Positions 17,854-25,925 of a stretch of 64,000 bases of DNA are shown one piece after another. The DNA is from Lutibacter agarilyticus. Its GTDB lineage: Bacteria > Bacteroidota > Bacteroidia > Flavobacteriales > Flavobacteriaceae. The stretch spans positions 248,001-312,000 of the forward strand of contig NZ_FZNT01000003.1 in the NCBI RefSeq assembly GCF_900188235.1, given 5' to 3'. Both the position numbers and the translations under genes were made by a program. The notes below the pieces were generated by a model. It was not told where the DNA came from. It saw nothing but the letters and a program-made list of their open reading frames with translations, and did no database searches. Every line of letters begins with the position of its first letter. Positions within the stretch are counted from its first letter, which is position 1.

Positions 17854-19062
17854 ATGAAAAAGACCTTTAACATAATATTCTTCATTAAAAAAGATAGAAT
17901 ACCAAAAAACGGAGATTACAACATATTTTGCAGAGTACGACTTGGAGTACAAAAATTCTCATTCTCAACAAAAATCACAACAAAAATTGAAAACTGGGAC
18001 ACCACATCTAATAGAGTTACTGGTAGAAATAATGTTGCTAATAAAACAAATAATGAATTAGCAAGTGTCAGCTCAGCTATCAATAAAATTCATGACAGAT
18101 TTAGAATAGAAGAGAAAGCATACACATTAAATGACATCAAGAATGAATATTTAGGTTTAAATAAAAGAGATCATTTTCTTATTGAAACCTACTCTAAACA
18201 CATTGAAAAAGTTAAATCAATGCTTGGAAAAGAATACTCTATAAGCACTTGGAAAAAATACAAAACCACAAAAACACACTTAACAAATTACTTAGAACGC
18301 AATTACAACAAAGAGGATATTTCTTTCAAGGAATTAGATTACAACTTTATATTTGAGTTTGATTATTACTTACAATCAAATGATATTGCGCAAAACTCAC
18401 GTGGGAAATATATAAATAACGTAAAACAACTAATAAATATCGCCCTATCTAATGATTGGATAACAATCAATCCATTCAGAAATTTCAAAGTCAAAATTAC
18501 TCCTCCAGACAGAGAGTTTTTAACCAGCAATGAACTCTTAGAAATATACAATAAAGAGTTTGAAATAGATAGACTTGAACAAATAAAAGATGCGTTTCTA
18601 TTTTGTTGCTATACTGGACTAGCGTATATAGACGTTAAAAACTTATTCATAAAAGACATTACCATAGGAGAAGATGGAAATAAATGGATACGGAAAAACA
18701 GAACTAAGACGAATACCCTCTCTCGAATACCATTACTTCCGATACCAGAAAATATTATTGAAAAATACAATGAACATCCATTAAGAACAATAAAAGGCCA
18801 CATATTACCACTCCCAAGCAATCAAAAAACAAATGCTTACTTAAAAGAAATTGCTGCTATCTGTAAAATTAAAAAAAACCTAACCTTTCATATGGCACGA
18901 CACACATTTGCCACAACTATAACATTAACAAACGGTGTTCCAATTGAAACTGTCAGCAAAATGCTTGGACATAAAGACTTAAAAACAACACAACACTATG
19001 CTAAAATATTAGATAAAAAAATCAGTAATGATATGATGGATTTAAAAAACAAACTAGGATAA
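17854..19062 (+). CDS. Tyrosine recombinase / site-specific integrase
   Basis: The 402-aa integrase has an N-terminal arm-binding domain (about 1-90), a SAM-like core-binding domain (about 105-205, KHIEKVKSMLGKEYSISTWKKYKTTK) and a catalytic domain (about 215-402). Catalytic residues visible are His346 and Arg349 (HMARH), His373 (LGHKDLKTTQHY) and the nucleophile Tyr382. The first catalytic arginine is missing: the usual TGLR reads TGLA with Ala257. CTnDOT-type integrases of Bacteroidota also lack this residue. It sits immediately inside attL and is transcribed away from ssrA, so it most likely catalysed insertion of this island. Confidence 0.93.
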   Translation: MKKTFNIIFFIKKDRIPKNGDYNIFCRVRLGVQKFSFSTKITTKIENWDTTSNRVTGRNNVANKTNNELASVSSAINKIHDRFRIEEKAYTLNDIKNEYLGLNKRDHFLIETYSKHIEKVKSMLGKEYSISTWKKYKTTKTHLTNYLERNYNKEDISFKELDYNFIFEFDYYLQSNDIAQNSRGKYINNVKQLINIALSNDWITINPFRNFKVKITPPDREFLTSNELLEIYNKEFEIDRLEQIKDAFLFCCYTGLAYIDVKNLFIKDITIGEDGNKWIRKNRTKTNTLSRIPLLPIPENIIEKYNEHPLRTIKGHILPLPSNQKTNAYLKEIAAICKIKKNLTFHMARHTFATTITLTNGVPIETVSKMLGHKDLKTTQHYAKILDKKISNDMMDLKNKLG

Positions 19063-19137
19063 ACTTACTTTCATTTTTTTGTACAGCCACAAAACAATAA
19101 ACGAAAACGCTCCCTAATTTACCCCAACACCTTAATA

Positions 19138-21210
19138 ATGCAAAGAAAATCAATTAAAACTTGTTTAGAAAAACAGTTTAATTCCATTATAAAAAAGGCT
19201 CGAAAAAAAGCTGAATTAGATTTTGAAAACTTACTAAAAACAACAATGTTATTAGATGATTTTGAAACATTTAAGTTCTTTTATAAAGAAAACTTTAAAC
19301 TGGAAAATAAAATCCAAAAACAAAGCCCTACTTATTACGCAGAGCGTCATCCACATCTATCGTTTAACCTCTACTGGAACAAAACTTATCTTTTAGGCAT
19401 TAAGCAAGATGAAAAACTTTTTGACGGTATCTATTCTATCAACCTTAAACATAAAGTACAAATTGCAATAAATAAGTACAACAACTTAATACCTAAGCTA
19501 ACTTATAACGGTTTTTTAGAAGGTCAAAAATGCAAATATTTTTCACAATACGAACATCGCAAACATATAGACCAGGAAGATTACGACAATATTCGTAGAT
19601 GGCAAATAGATAATCTTATTTCTTTAGTCGAAAGCAATGTTAGTATTGCTATAGAAAGAATACAAAAATGCACTTTAAATCATAAAGAAATTTCTTCCTT
19701 TTATACTAATGAATTAAATATAATAAACAACATTTTAAATTTGCCATTCAAATTTAAAAACACATTAATTAAATACATCTCTCAACTCAGTTTCATCAAC
19801 TATAATGAAGTTAAGAACTTTGATGAAGGTCAAATTATTAAGAGTATTAATTTAATATTAAATAAAAGATTTAACGAAAGTGTTTACGACATAGAGTACT
19901 TTAGATCTAAAAAAAGCAAAAAAGAATGTTTTTTACCAGATGAAGATATCTTGATACATTTAATCTTTAAAATTAAATATTTGTTGCAAAATCAACTAAA
20001 AAAAGGAATTAGTCAAGACAAATACATTACTATAAACTACAAACATGAGCTTCTCAACGCTATTAATGAAGCAAAAAATGAAGCAAATGAAATAATTACC
20101 AAGCACAAAATTGATAACAATTCCAATTCGAAGGAAAAGTCTATAAATTACCTAAAGGACAATTTATTTGAAACTTATAGACACCAGTATATGTCATTCA
20201 AAAACAAAGAATATTTCGTTTATTCTCCTGATAATGAATTTGATAATTTACTCACCTATTTTAGTATAAATATTTTTTTTGATAACAAACTTGATTATTG
20301 GGTTAAAGAAATAAAAACAATAGTTAAAATTTACAATGTTTTAGTTAATTCTTATAAGCTACTTAAAGAAATTGACAAAGACTCAGATGGGTTTGATCCA
20401 AACATCACAAACAACCACAACAAACTTAATACCAGGTTTTTAATAGAAAAATTAATAATCAATAAAAAGAATTATAAATTGATGGAAGAAGCGGAAGTTG
20501 ATTTAATCAACTATCTGATACTCCCCTCTATTCCTGAGGAATTTTATTATCTTAATTTAAAAGATACATATGATAATGTGTTTTATGAAACTTTCAAAAT
20601 GTTTCAGGAGATAATCGACAAGGTAGATCCATCAAAACAAAATATTTTCCTTCAAGAGTTATTAAAAGAATTAAAACTCGAAAAAATTGATGATAAACTA
20701 GAAAAATCCCTCGAGAGCACTAACTCTATTTACATTGATTCTCTTATAGATTTTTTACAAGTTCAGTTAGATCATATCAGAGACTCAACAAATTACAATT
20801 CACCCCTGACATTAATAAACACCAAAAAAAGCATAAAAAAAGGAGGTAAATCCTTTACATATATTCACTATAAAAATCGAATAAGTCAGATACTCGATTT
20901 GATGATTTTTTTAAAAAAAGAGGAATTTATAACTGAGCAAACAGAAATCAAACATTTTAGAAGAATTTTTAGTGGAGAAGAAGTGGAAGTGAAAATTGTT
21001 TGGAGAGGAAAAATATCAGCGCTTAGTTATTTCATTAAATATTTGCATAATCATTCTAAAAAAGTTGAATATTTAAAACAGGAACATTGGGAGGTAACCA
21101 TTGATTGCTTTGTTATGGAAGACAACGAGCCACTAGACAGAAATAAACTAAGAAGAGCGAAAAAACCTGCCAATCATGAATTAATCGAGAAAGCTGTTAA
21201 TCTAATATAA
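19138..21210 (+). CDS. Unrecognised 690-aa island protein
   Basis: I do not recognise a domain. The protein is highly charged, Lys/Asn/Ile/Leu-rich, mostly helical-looking, and without signal peptide or membrane segments. It should therefore be cytoplasmic. The C-terminal 110 residues (ISQILDLMIFLKKEEFI ... KIVWRGKISALSYFIKYL ... LDRNKLRRAKKP) look like a compact domain. The 'KI.W.G....L.YFI..L' pattern loosely recalls the C-terminus of RteC-like and other conjugative-element regulators of Bacteroidota, but this is a weak resemblance. The gene lies between integrase and the excisionase-type HTH and ends in a strong terminator, so it probably belongs to the integration/regulation module. Confidence 0.75.
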   Translation: MQRKSIKTCLEKQFNSIIKKARKKAELDFENLLKTTMLLDDFETFKFFYKENFKLENKIQKQSPTYYAERHPHLSFNLYWNKTYLLGIKQDEKLFDGIYSINLKHKVQIAINKYNNLIPKLTYNGFLEGQKCKYFSQYEHRKHIDQEDYDNIRRWQIDNLISLVESNVSIAIERIQKCTLNHKEISSFYTNELNIINNILNLPFKFKNTLIKYISQLSFINYNEVKNFDEGQIIKSINLILNKRFNESVYDIEYFRSKKSKKECFLPDEDILIHLIFKIKYLLQNQLKKGISQDKYITINYKHELLNAINEAKNEANEIITKHKIDNNSNSKEKSINYLKDNLFETYRHQYMSFKNKEYFVYSPDNEFDNLLTYFSINIFFDNKLDYWVKEIKTIVKIYNVLVNSYKLLKEIDKDSDGFDPNITNNHNKLNTRFLIEKLIINKKNYKLMEEAEVDLINYLILPSIPEEFYYLNLKDTYDNVFYETFKMFQEIIDKVDPSKQNIFLQELLKELKLEKIDDKLEKSLESTNSIYIDSLIDFLQVQLDHIRDSTNYNSPLTLINTKKSIKKGGKSFTYIHYKNRISQILDLMIFLKKEEFITEQTEIKHFRRIFSGEEVEVKIVWRGKISALSYFIKYLHNHSKKVEYLKQEHWEVTIDCFVMEDNEPLDRNKLRRAKKPANHELIEKAVNLI

Positions 21211-21254
21211 TCTACTCTACACTTAAATATTTAAAATAAATTTTTTTCTATTTT

Positions 21255-21286
21255 AAAAAGCCAGCCCATCAATGCTGGCTTTTTTT
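21255..21286 (+). terminator. Rho-independent terminator after the 690-aa island gene
   Basis: AAAGCCAGC / GCTGGCTTT arms surround an 8-nt loop, followed by a T-run. Confidence 0.88.
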
Positions 21287-21312
21287 CATGTCTTCTTATA
21301 CTCCACACTCCA

Positions 21313-21361
21313 CTCTACCCTTAAGGTGTAGAGCGTTTTTGAACTACAATAAGCGCTTATT
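21313..21361 (+). promoter_or_regulatory. Two palindromes upstream of the excisionase-type HTH gene
   Basis: The first (21313-21333) pairs CTCTAC with GTAGAG around CCTTAAGGT. The second (21348-21361) is the perfect palindrome AATAAGCGCTTATT. Both lie 40-90 nt before the ATG at 21401. A CTCTACACTTAA half-site also occurs at 21215. They could be operators for the HTH or RHH protein. Confidence 0.4.
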
Positions 21362-21400
21362 TCGCTATCAGAAATTAAGTTTAATCTAAATTATTTTTTA

Positions 21401-21688
21401 ATGAATGCAATTATTTTAGAAAAAGGAGAGTACAACAAATTAGTTCAATTAGTTTATGAAATCAAACAGGATTTGAATGAAAAATCACAATCTCTAGAAG
21501 GCGCCTTCGTAGACAATAAACAATTTTTAAAGCTAATGAGTATTAGCGCACGAACAGCTCAAACTTGGCGATCTGAAGGAGTTATAGCCTATTCCCAAAT
21601 AGGTAATAAAATATATTACCAAATGAGTGATGTAACAAAACTACTAGATAAAAATCATAATGAGTCTTTTAAAAACAATAACTATTAA
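21401..21688 (+). CDS. Helix-turn-helix (excisionase/MerR-like) protein
   Basis: The 95-aa protein has an N-terminal helix (KLVQLVYEIKQDLNEK) followed by a winged HTH of the excisionase type: DNKQFLKLMSISARTAQTWRSEGVIAYSQIGNKIYYQMSDVTKLL. Proteins of this size and pattern are standard partners of integrases and replication modules on Bacteroidota mobilisable elements, where they act as directionality factors or transcription regulators. The next gene starts 12 nt later, so the two are co-transcribed. Palindromes lie upstream. Confidence 0.87.
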   Translation: MNAIILEKGEYNKLVQLVYEIKQDLNEKSQSLEGAFVDNKQFLKLMSISARTAQTWRSEGVIAYSQIGNKIYYQMSDVTKLLDKNHNESFKNNNY

Positions 21689-21700
21689 CAAACTAAGAAC

Positions 21701-22183
21701 ATGAAAAATACAACAAAAATAAATTTTAGAATCCCAGAATATCTTAAAGAAAAAATTGAACACTTAAGTGAACAGAATAATATATCAACATCCAAAATGG
21801 CTAGAAAAATGATTGAAGATTATGATGAAAATATTATGGCTGAAGATGAAAAGGACTCACAAATATGGAAACACGAAATTGTACAACTTGTCTCCTGGCT
21901 TTATCGAAAAAGATTGGATCCAAAGGCTTGTGATGATGATTATGATGATCTCATAGCTGCTGTATATAGAGTTATAGATTCAAAATATTTAAGTTTAGAA
22001 ATAAAACATGAATTTTCAAAGGTTGAAGAAGAATTAAATACAGTTTTGGACTTACCTTCTTATGATCATTATTACTTTCAATTTGCAATAGACACGAACC
22101 CCAATAAATTTAATTTCAAATTATTAGAGAACTTTATAAATGAACCAATAATAGGACAAACATACGAGGTATATAGGAGTTAA
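21701..22183 (+). CDS. Ribbon-helix-helix domain protein
   Basis: Residues 5-43 (KINFRIPEYLKEKIEHLSEQNNISTSKMARKMIEDY) form a ribbon-helix-helix DNA-binding motif of the Arc/CopG type. The remaining 115 residues are acidic and helical (DDDYDDLIAAVYRVIDSKY) with no domain I recognise. RHH proteins on such elements act as copy-number regulators or relaxosome accessory factors. Because a 31-nt palindrome lies just downstream, before the DUF3987 gene, control of replication genes is one possibility. No relaxase is encoded nearby, so a mobilisation role is less supported. Confidence 0.78.
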   Translation: MKNTTKINFRIPEYLKEKIEHLSEQNNISTSKMARKMIEDYDENIMAEDEKDSQIWKHEIVQLVSWLYRKRLDPKACDDDYDDLIAAVYRVIDSKYLSLEIKHEFSKVEEELNTVLDLPSYDHYYFQFAIDTNPNKFNFKLLENFINEPIIGQTYEVYRS

Positions 22184-22225
22184 TTTATAAATGAACGGTA
22201 TAGAGATAACTTTAAAAACAATATA

Positions 22226-22256
22226 GTCACTATGTAATACTGTATTACATAGTGAC
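22226..22256. promoter_or_regulatory. Perfect 31-nt palindrome containing two iteron cores
   Basis: Arms GTCACTATGTAATAC and GTATTACATAGTGAC meet around a single T. The centre contains TGTAATAC facing GTATTACA, the same core that is reiterated inside the DUF6371 gene. It lies 22 nt before the DUF3987 start. This fits an operator bound by the iteron-binding protein, or an origin element. Confidence 0.7.
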
Positions 22257-22278
22257 ACAAATTAAACACCTATTTTAA

Positions 22279-23607
22279 ATGAGCATAGAAACAATAGAAG
22301 GAATTGAAGATAATATAGATAATCTGGTACTTTCAAATAAAGAAAGATCACTTTCAATGCTATACGACATTATAAATCAGCTTCCAACCGGATATTCTGA
22401 TATGATTAACCAAACTTTTAAACATAAAAGAGTTCCAAAAGAATATTTATTAACCTCTATACTTTATACAATTAGCACTTCTATTGGATTGACTTTTTTT
22501 ATTAAAGCCTTGGGATATAAAAATTATGCAAACCTTTACTTCACACTTATAGGAAGCAGAGGTGACACAAAATCTGAAGCTATGAAAATTGCTATTGATC
22601 CATTAAAGGATATTGATGACATGGATTATGATCTATACAAAGAAGATCTTAAAAATTGTAATGAAGATTCAAATGAACCCGAAAGAAAACAACTATTAAT
22701 TCAAAATGCTTCTATTGAAGCTGTTCATAAAATACATTCAGAAAACCCCAACTCAGTTGGCATTTCAATTGATGAAATTTATTCTTTAATTGAGAAAATG
22801 GGTAATTCTTCAAGTAGAGATGGTGTTGCTTGGAGAACTTTTTTTTTGGAAGGATATACGAATGGACATGTTGATATATCAAGAAAAACAACAAAAAGTT
22901 TTAGAATTAAAGAAACATACCCAACCCTGTTAGGAGGTCTACAACATCAATTTATTCCTAAGTTATTTGCCAATGGGAACTTAGAAAGCGGATTCATTGA
23001 CAGACAACTATTCACTCCAAAACTCACCAAAAATAACGAGCTATCAAGAGGTCAAATTTCTTTTGAGGTTATAGACACCTACAATAGATCCATATTGAAT
23101 ATAATAGCCTACAAAAGACAGAGTGAGAAACCTGAAGAGCTAACAAAACAATTTAAAATTGAACTGTCAAAAGAGGCGGAAGATAAGTTATTTGATTATT
23201 CTCAAAATCTCATATTTAAACAACAGAATGCTGAACCAATTATAAAAGAGTATATGTCTAAAATGCAAATCTCCATTCATAAGTTTTGCTTATTGGCACA
23301 TATGATGAAAAAATCTATTGATTCGGATTTTAGATCAATCTTAGAGCTTGAAACTGTTGAGTTAGCTATTAAGTTCAATGAGTTTTACTTTATAAATTTT
23401 AAAATCATAATTGAAGAAAATCTATCTCAATCTGATAAAGAACCAACACTAGAGCAAATAATAAAACTTGCTAAAAAAAATAACGCTTCTCAAAAGGCAG
23501 TTGCTGAAGTTACAGGGTTTCATAAAGGAACTATCTCAAAAAAATGGCCTAAGGGAGTAAGTAACCAGCAACTGGCAACTTCAAACACCCTCAAAAATAC
23601 AGGATAA
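22279..23607 (+). CDS. DUF3987 family P-loop ATPase (element replication protein)
   Basis: The 442-aa protein has the DUF3987 layout: helical N-terminus (HKRVPKEYLLTSILYTIST), a Walker A-like loop GSRGDTKSE with Lys99, a Walker B-like GISIDEIYSLIEKMG, and the conserved LLGGLQHQFIPKL. It also has a C-terminal HTH (NASQKAVAEVTGFHKGTISKKW, about 405-430). Such proteins act like helicase-loader or primase-helicase components on mobile elements of Bacteroidota. It is followed by the DUF6371 primase-like gene, a common pairing. A palindrome with iteron cores sits at its start. The C-terminal HTH is repeated in the decayed copy at 24682. Confidence 0.85.
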   Translation: MSIETIEGIEDNIDNLVLSNKERSLSMLYDIINQLPTGYSDMINQTFKHKRVPKEYLLTSILYTISTSIGLTFFIKALGYKNYANLYFTLIGSRGDTKSEAMKIAIDPLKDIDDMDYDLYKEDLKNCNEDSNEPERKQLLIQNASIEAVHKIHSENPNSVGISIDEIYSLIEKMGNSSSRDGVAWRTFFLEGYTNGHVDISRKTTKSFRIKETYPTLLGGLQHQFIPKLFANGNLESGFIDRQLFTPKLTKNNELSRGQISFEVIDTYNRSILNIIAYKRQSEKPEELTKQFKIELSKEAEDKLFDYSQNLIFKQQNAEPIIKEYMSKMQISIHKFCLLAHMMKKSIDSDFRSILELETVELAIKFNEFYFINFKIIIEENLSQSDKEPTLEQIIKLAKKNNASQKAVAEVTGFHKGTISKKWPKGVSNQQLATSNTLKNTG

Positions 23608-23664
23608 ACACCTTACATAAAGATAATTACAGTTTAGTTATTAATATTAAAAAGTTGCCAGTTG
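23569..23664. repeat. Long-range inverted repeat spanning the DUF3987-DUF6371 junction
   Basis: CAACTGGCAACTT at 23569-23581 is the exact complement of AAGTTGCCAGTTG at 23652-23664. The pair recurs around the same junction in the decayed copy (about 24840 and 24925), so it has been kept through divergence. Confidence 0.6.
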
Positions 23665-23670
23665 TCAGTT

Positions 23671-24678
23671 GTGAAAAATAATTTAATTAAAATAGAACAA
23701 AAATTTCAGTTTAGTAATAAACGAAACCTGAATCTAATAACACCATGCTGTAATAAATCCAATAAGAACGGTAAGTTTGTAAACTATAGGGAACTTCCTG
23801 AAATTTATGGTTATTGTCATTCGTGTGGTAAAGCTAACTTACCACCCAGCCTCTATAAAGATGAAAAAGGTGTAGAATATATATGGAATGATGTAAAAAA
23901 GTGTTTTGAACCTATTGTATCACACATGTATTACAAAGATGTATTACAAGTGTATCACAACAGTGTGATACAACGTGATACAATAATCAAAAATAGCGTG
24001 ATACAATGTAATACAGCTGTCGATAATAAAGAGAAAACTATAAAATATGTACCAAAAAGCATTGTATTACGGTGTTTTAATCAAACTCCAGAAAACAATT
24101 TGATGTATTACATACGTAATACATATGGTAATACAAATGCAAACAGAATAAAAGAACTGTATTACATAGGTACAAATAAAGATGGAGGCACCGTATTTTG
24201 GAATATAAACAATCAAGGTAAAACACAAAAAGCTAAAGTTTCGTATTACAATTTAAAAGGCAAAAGATGTAATCAATTTAGAGTTCCTTACAAAAATGAA
24301 GATGGGTATTACAGTTGTTTGTTTGGAGCACATTTAATTGATCTTCTTGAAAACAAACAAAAAGTCATCATTTTAGTTGAAAGCGAAAAAACAGCAATTA
24401 TTGGCGCTATTCATTTACCTAAATATATCTGGCTCTCTTATGGAGGAATAAATGGCTTAACTAAAGAAAAATTAAATGTTTTAATTGGTCGTAAAATTCT
24501 TATCATTCCAGATATGAGTAAAAATGCAGTTGAAATAATGAATAAAAAAATCTCATCCTTAACTCAGTTAGGCATAGATGTAAATATATGGGACATGACA
24601 AATGGTAAAACCGATAGGCAATTAAAAGAAGAAGGCTGGTATAATTGTGATTTGGAAGATGTTTTTAGAACTTTTTAA
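23671..24678 (+). CDS. DUF6371 (Toprim-like) primase-type protein with N-terminal zinc finger
   Basis: The 335-aa protein has an N-terminal CHC2-like zinc finger (Cys26-Cys27 and C49-H-S-C52). A linker of about 100-130 residues follows. The C-terminal Toprim-like half contains VIILVESEKTAIIGA, IWLSYGGINGL and GRKILIIPDMSK, as in DUF6371 proteins of Bacteroidota elements. It most likely primes or initiates element replication with the DUF3987 ATPase. The frame is open to a TTG at 23662, but GTG 23671 aligns with the ATG of the decayed paralogue, so I take GTG as the start. The linker region is where the DNA carries the iteron array. Low-complexity SVIQ-type residues there are probably a by-product of the DNA signal. 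Confidence 0.8.
   Translation: MKNNLIKIEQKFQFSNKRNLNLITPCCNKSNKNGKFVNYRELPEIYGYCHSCGKANLPPSLYKDEKGVEYIWNDVKKCFEPIVSHMYYKDVLQVYHNSVIQRDTIIKNSVIQCNTAVDNKEKTIKYVPKSIVLRCFNQTPENNLMYYIRNTYGNTNANRIKELYYIGTNKDGGTVFWNINNQGKTQKAKVSYYNLKGKRCNQFRVPYKNEDGYYSCLFGAHLIDLLENKQKVIILVESEKTAIIGAIHLPKYIWLSYGGINGLTKEKLNVLIGRKILIIPDMSKNAVEIMNKKISSLTQLGIDVNIWDMTNGKTDRQLKEEGWYNCDLEDVFRTF
23916..24313. repeat. Iteron array (15 sites) inside the DUF6371 gene
   Basis: Cores TGTATTACA, TGTATCACA and their complements TGTAATACA/TGTGATACA (first base sometimes C or G) start at 23916, 23927, 23940, 23951, 23964, 23974, 23997, 24007, 24063, 24104, 24115, 24127, 24158, 24242 and 24305. Close neighbours are 10 or 11 bp apart, one helical turn. 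Sites fall in all three codon phases, so the coding sequence does not explain them. This is the usual look of a replication-initiator binding array. Confidence 0.8.
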
Positions 24679-24681
24679 ATC

Positions 24682-24888
24682 TTGCTTAGGTTAAAACAAA
24701 AACCCACCTCTCTTTTTAAAAAAAAGATAAAGGTGGGTAAAAAAATTGCTATAAAAAACAAAGCACAACAAAAAGATGTAACAGGTATTACATGGTTTAA
24801 TAAAGGAACTGTTTCAAAAGCAAGGAATAATAGTAAGAGCAACTGGCAACTTCAACAACAGTTGAAAACCCAACTTAACAGCCTCTAA
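24682..24888 (+). pseudogene. Remnant of a second DUF3987 gene (C-terminal HTH)
   Basis: The readable 68 residues end with QQKDVTGITWFNKGTVSK, which aligns with SQKAVAEVTGFHKGTISK at the DUF3987 C-terminus. The following CAACTGGCAACTT is shared as well. There is no start or ATPase core, so it is the tail of a lost paralogue, directly abutting the end of the DUF6371 gene. One more iteron core (GGTATTACA) lies at 24784. Confidence 0.7.
24697..24750 (-). terminator. Degenerate minus-strand terminator with TATAGCAATTTT linker
   Basis: On the minus strand TATAGCAATTTTTTT is followed by a hairpin CCCACCT / AGGTGGG and a T-run. It resembles the 3' part of the two small-RNA candidates at 41.3 and 41.6 kb. 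It lies antisense to the DUF3987 remnant. Confidence 0.5.
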
Positions 24889-24935
24889 AACAAGATATTT
24901 AGTAATCTTTAAGTTAATAACAAAAGTTGCCAGTT

Positions 24936-25290
24936 ATGAAGAAACATATAATAAAGTTGAACAAAATTTTGAGTATAAACATAAAAGGAATGTTTCTTTA
25001 ATTACACCTTGCTGTAATAAGCCGAATAAGGACGGTGAATTTTTAAATTATAATCACTTCCCTGACAGATATGGTTTCTGCCATTCGTGTGGAAAAACTT
25101 CACGTTCTCCTCGCCTATATAAAGATGAAAAAAGCAATGAATATACTTGGAATGATCTAAAAAAAAAATTGAACGACTTGTATCACAATTGTACTACAAT
25201 GAAAATGAAATGTATCACAAAAGTGTAATACAACGTAATACAATTATCGACAATAGTGTAATACAATTAGTTTGTGACACTATCCCGTAA
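24936..25290 (+). pseudogene. Decayed second copy of the DUF6371 gene, 5' part only
   Basis: Text such as LITPCCNKPNKDGEF, YGFCHSCGKTSRSPRLYKDEK and HKSVIQRNTIIDNSVIQ matches the intact gene's zinc finger and iteron region. The pieces lie in different frames: a shift near 24955 separates the ATG from the finger, and another lies in the A-run near 25160. The copy stops at the IS256 end near 25276. Divergence is clear (about half the residues differ), so it came from a related element or an old duplication. Confidence 0.8.
25179..25265. repeat. Second iteron cluster (6 sites) in the decayed DUF6371 copy
   Basis: TGTATCACA or related cores start at 25179, 25190 (TGTACTACA), 25211, 25224, 25234 and 25257. 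The 10-11 bp spacing is the same as in the intact array. They persist although the reading frame is broken. Confidence 0.75.
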
Positions 25291-25925
25291 AGTGTGTAAA
25301 CTTATTTATAGGGTTCAATTTATCAAAGTTGAACCCTATTTTCAAATAAAGTCATAAATTGGTTTAAAATGATTCCCCAGTTATGAATTGGCATAGTCCA
25401 TTTTTTTGTAACTTCACCAAGCGCCAAATACACTGATTTTTTCACAGCTTCATCCGTTGGAAATGACAGTTTATTTTTGGTATATTTTCTAATCTTTCCA
25501 TTTAAGTTTTCAATAAGATTTGTAGTGTAAATAATGCGTCTTATTTCCACAGGAAAATCCAGAAAAGCTGTAAGTTCATCCCAATTTTTGAACCAAGAAT
25601 CTACAGCGTAAGAGTATTTACTATTCCATTTTAATTTAAAGTCTTCCAATGCAGCTCTTGTTGCTTGTTGGTTTGGAGCAGTATAGATATATTTCAAGTC
25701 TTTGGTAAACTCCTTTTTATCTTTCCAAACTACATATCTTGCAGAGTTTCTGATTTGATGTACAACACAGATTTGTTTGGTTGAATTGGGGAAAACCTGC
25801 GTAATTGTATCGGTAAATCCGTTCAAATTATCGGTAACGGTAATTAAAATGTCCTGAACACCTCTGGTCTTTAAATCTGTTAAAACAGACATCCAGAAAG
25901 CAGCACTTTCATTCTTACCAAGCCT
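25276..25925 (-). mobile_element. Truncated IS256-family insertion sequence
   Basis: One terminus is recognisable (GACACTATCCCGTAAAGTGT from 25276). It is followed by a TAGGGTTCAA / TTGAACCCTA hairpin (25309-25338) at the transposase stop. The other end and the 5' half of the transposase gene are missing, so the element is dead. Confidence 0.75.
25323..25925 (-). pseudogene. IS256-family (Mutator-type) transposase, C-terminal half
   Basis: The 189 residues from 25892, extended upstream by [10 protein letters not shown], match the second half of an IS256 transposase. Recognisable blocks are [36 protein letters not shown] with a catalytic-type Asp, and the [19 protein letters not shown] block with a Glu. 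Full members have about 400 residues. The homology ends abruptly near 25925, so the first catalytic Asp region is gone and the protein cannot be active. It interrupts the decayed replication copy and marks the border between the element module and the cargo operon. Confidence 0.85.

Noticed and set aside
24682-24888. Treating the 68-codon frame as a functional small gene
   Set aside because: It is homologous only to the C-terminal tail of the neighbouring DUF3987 protein and contains a minus-strand terminator-like hairpin, so it is a remnant.
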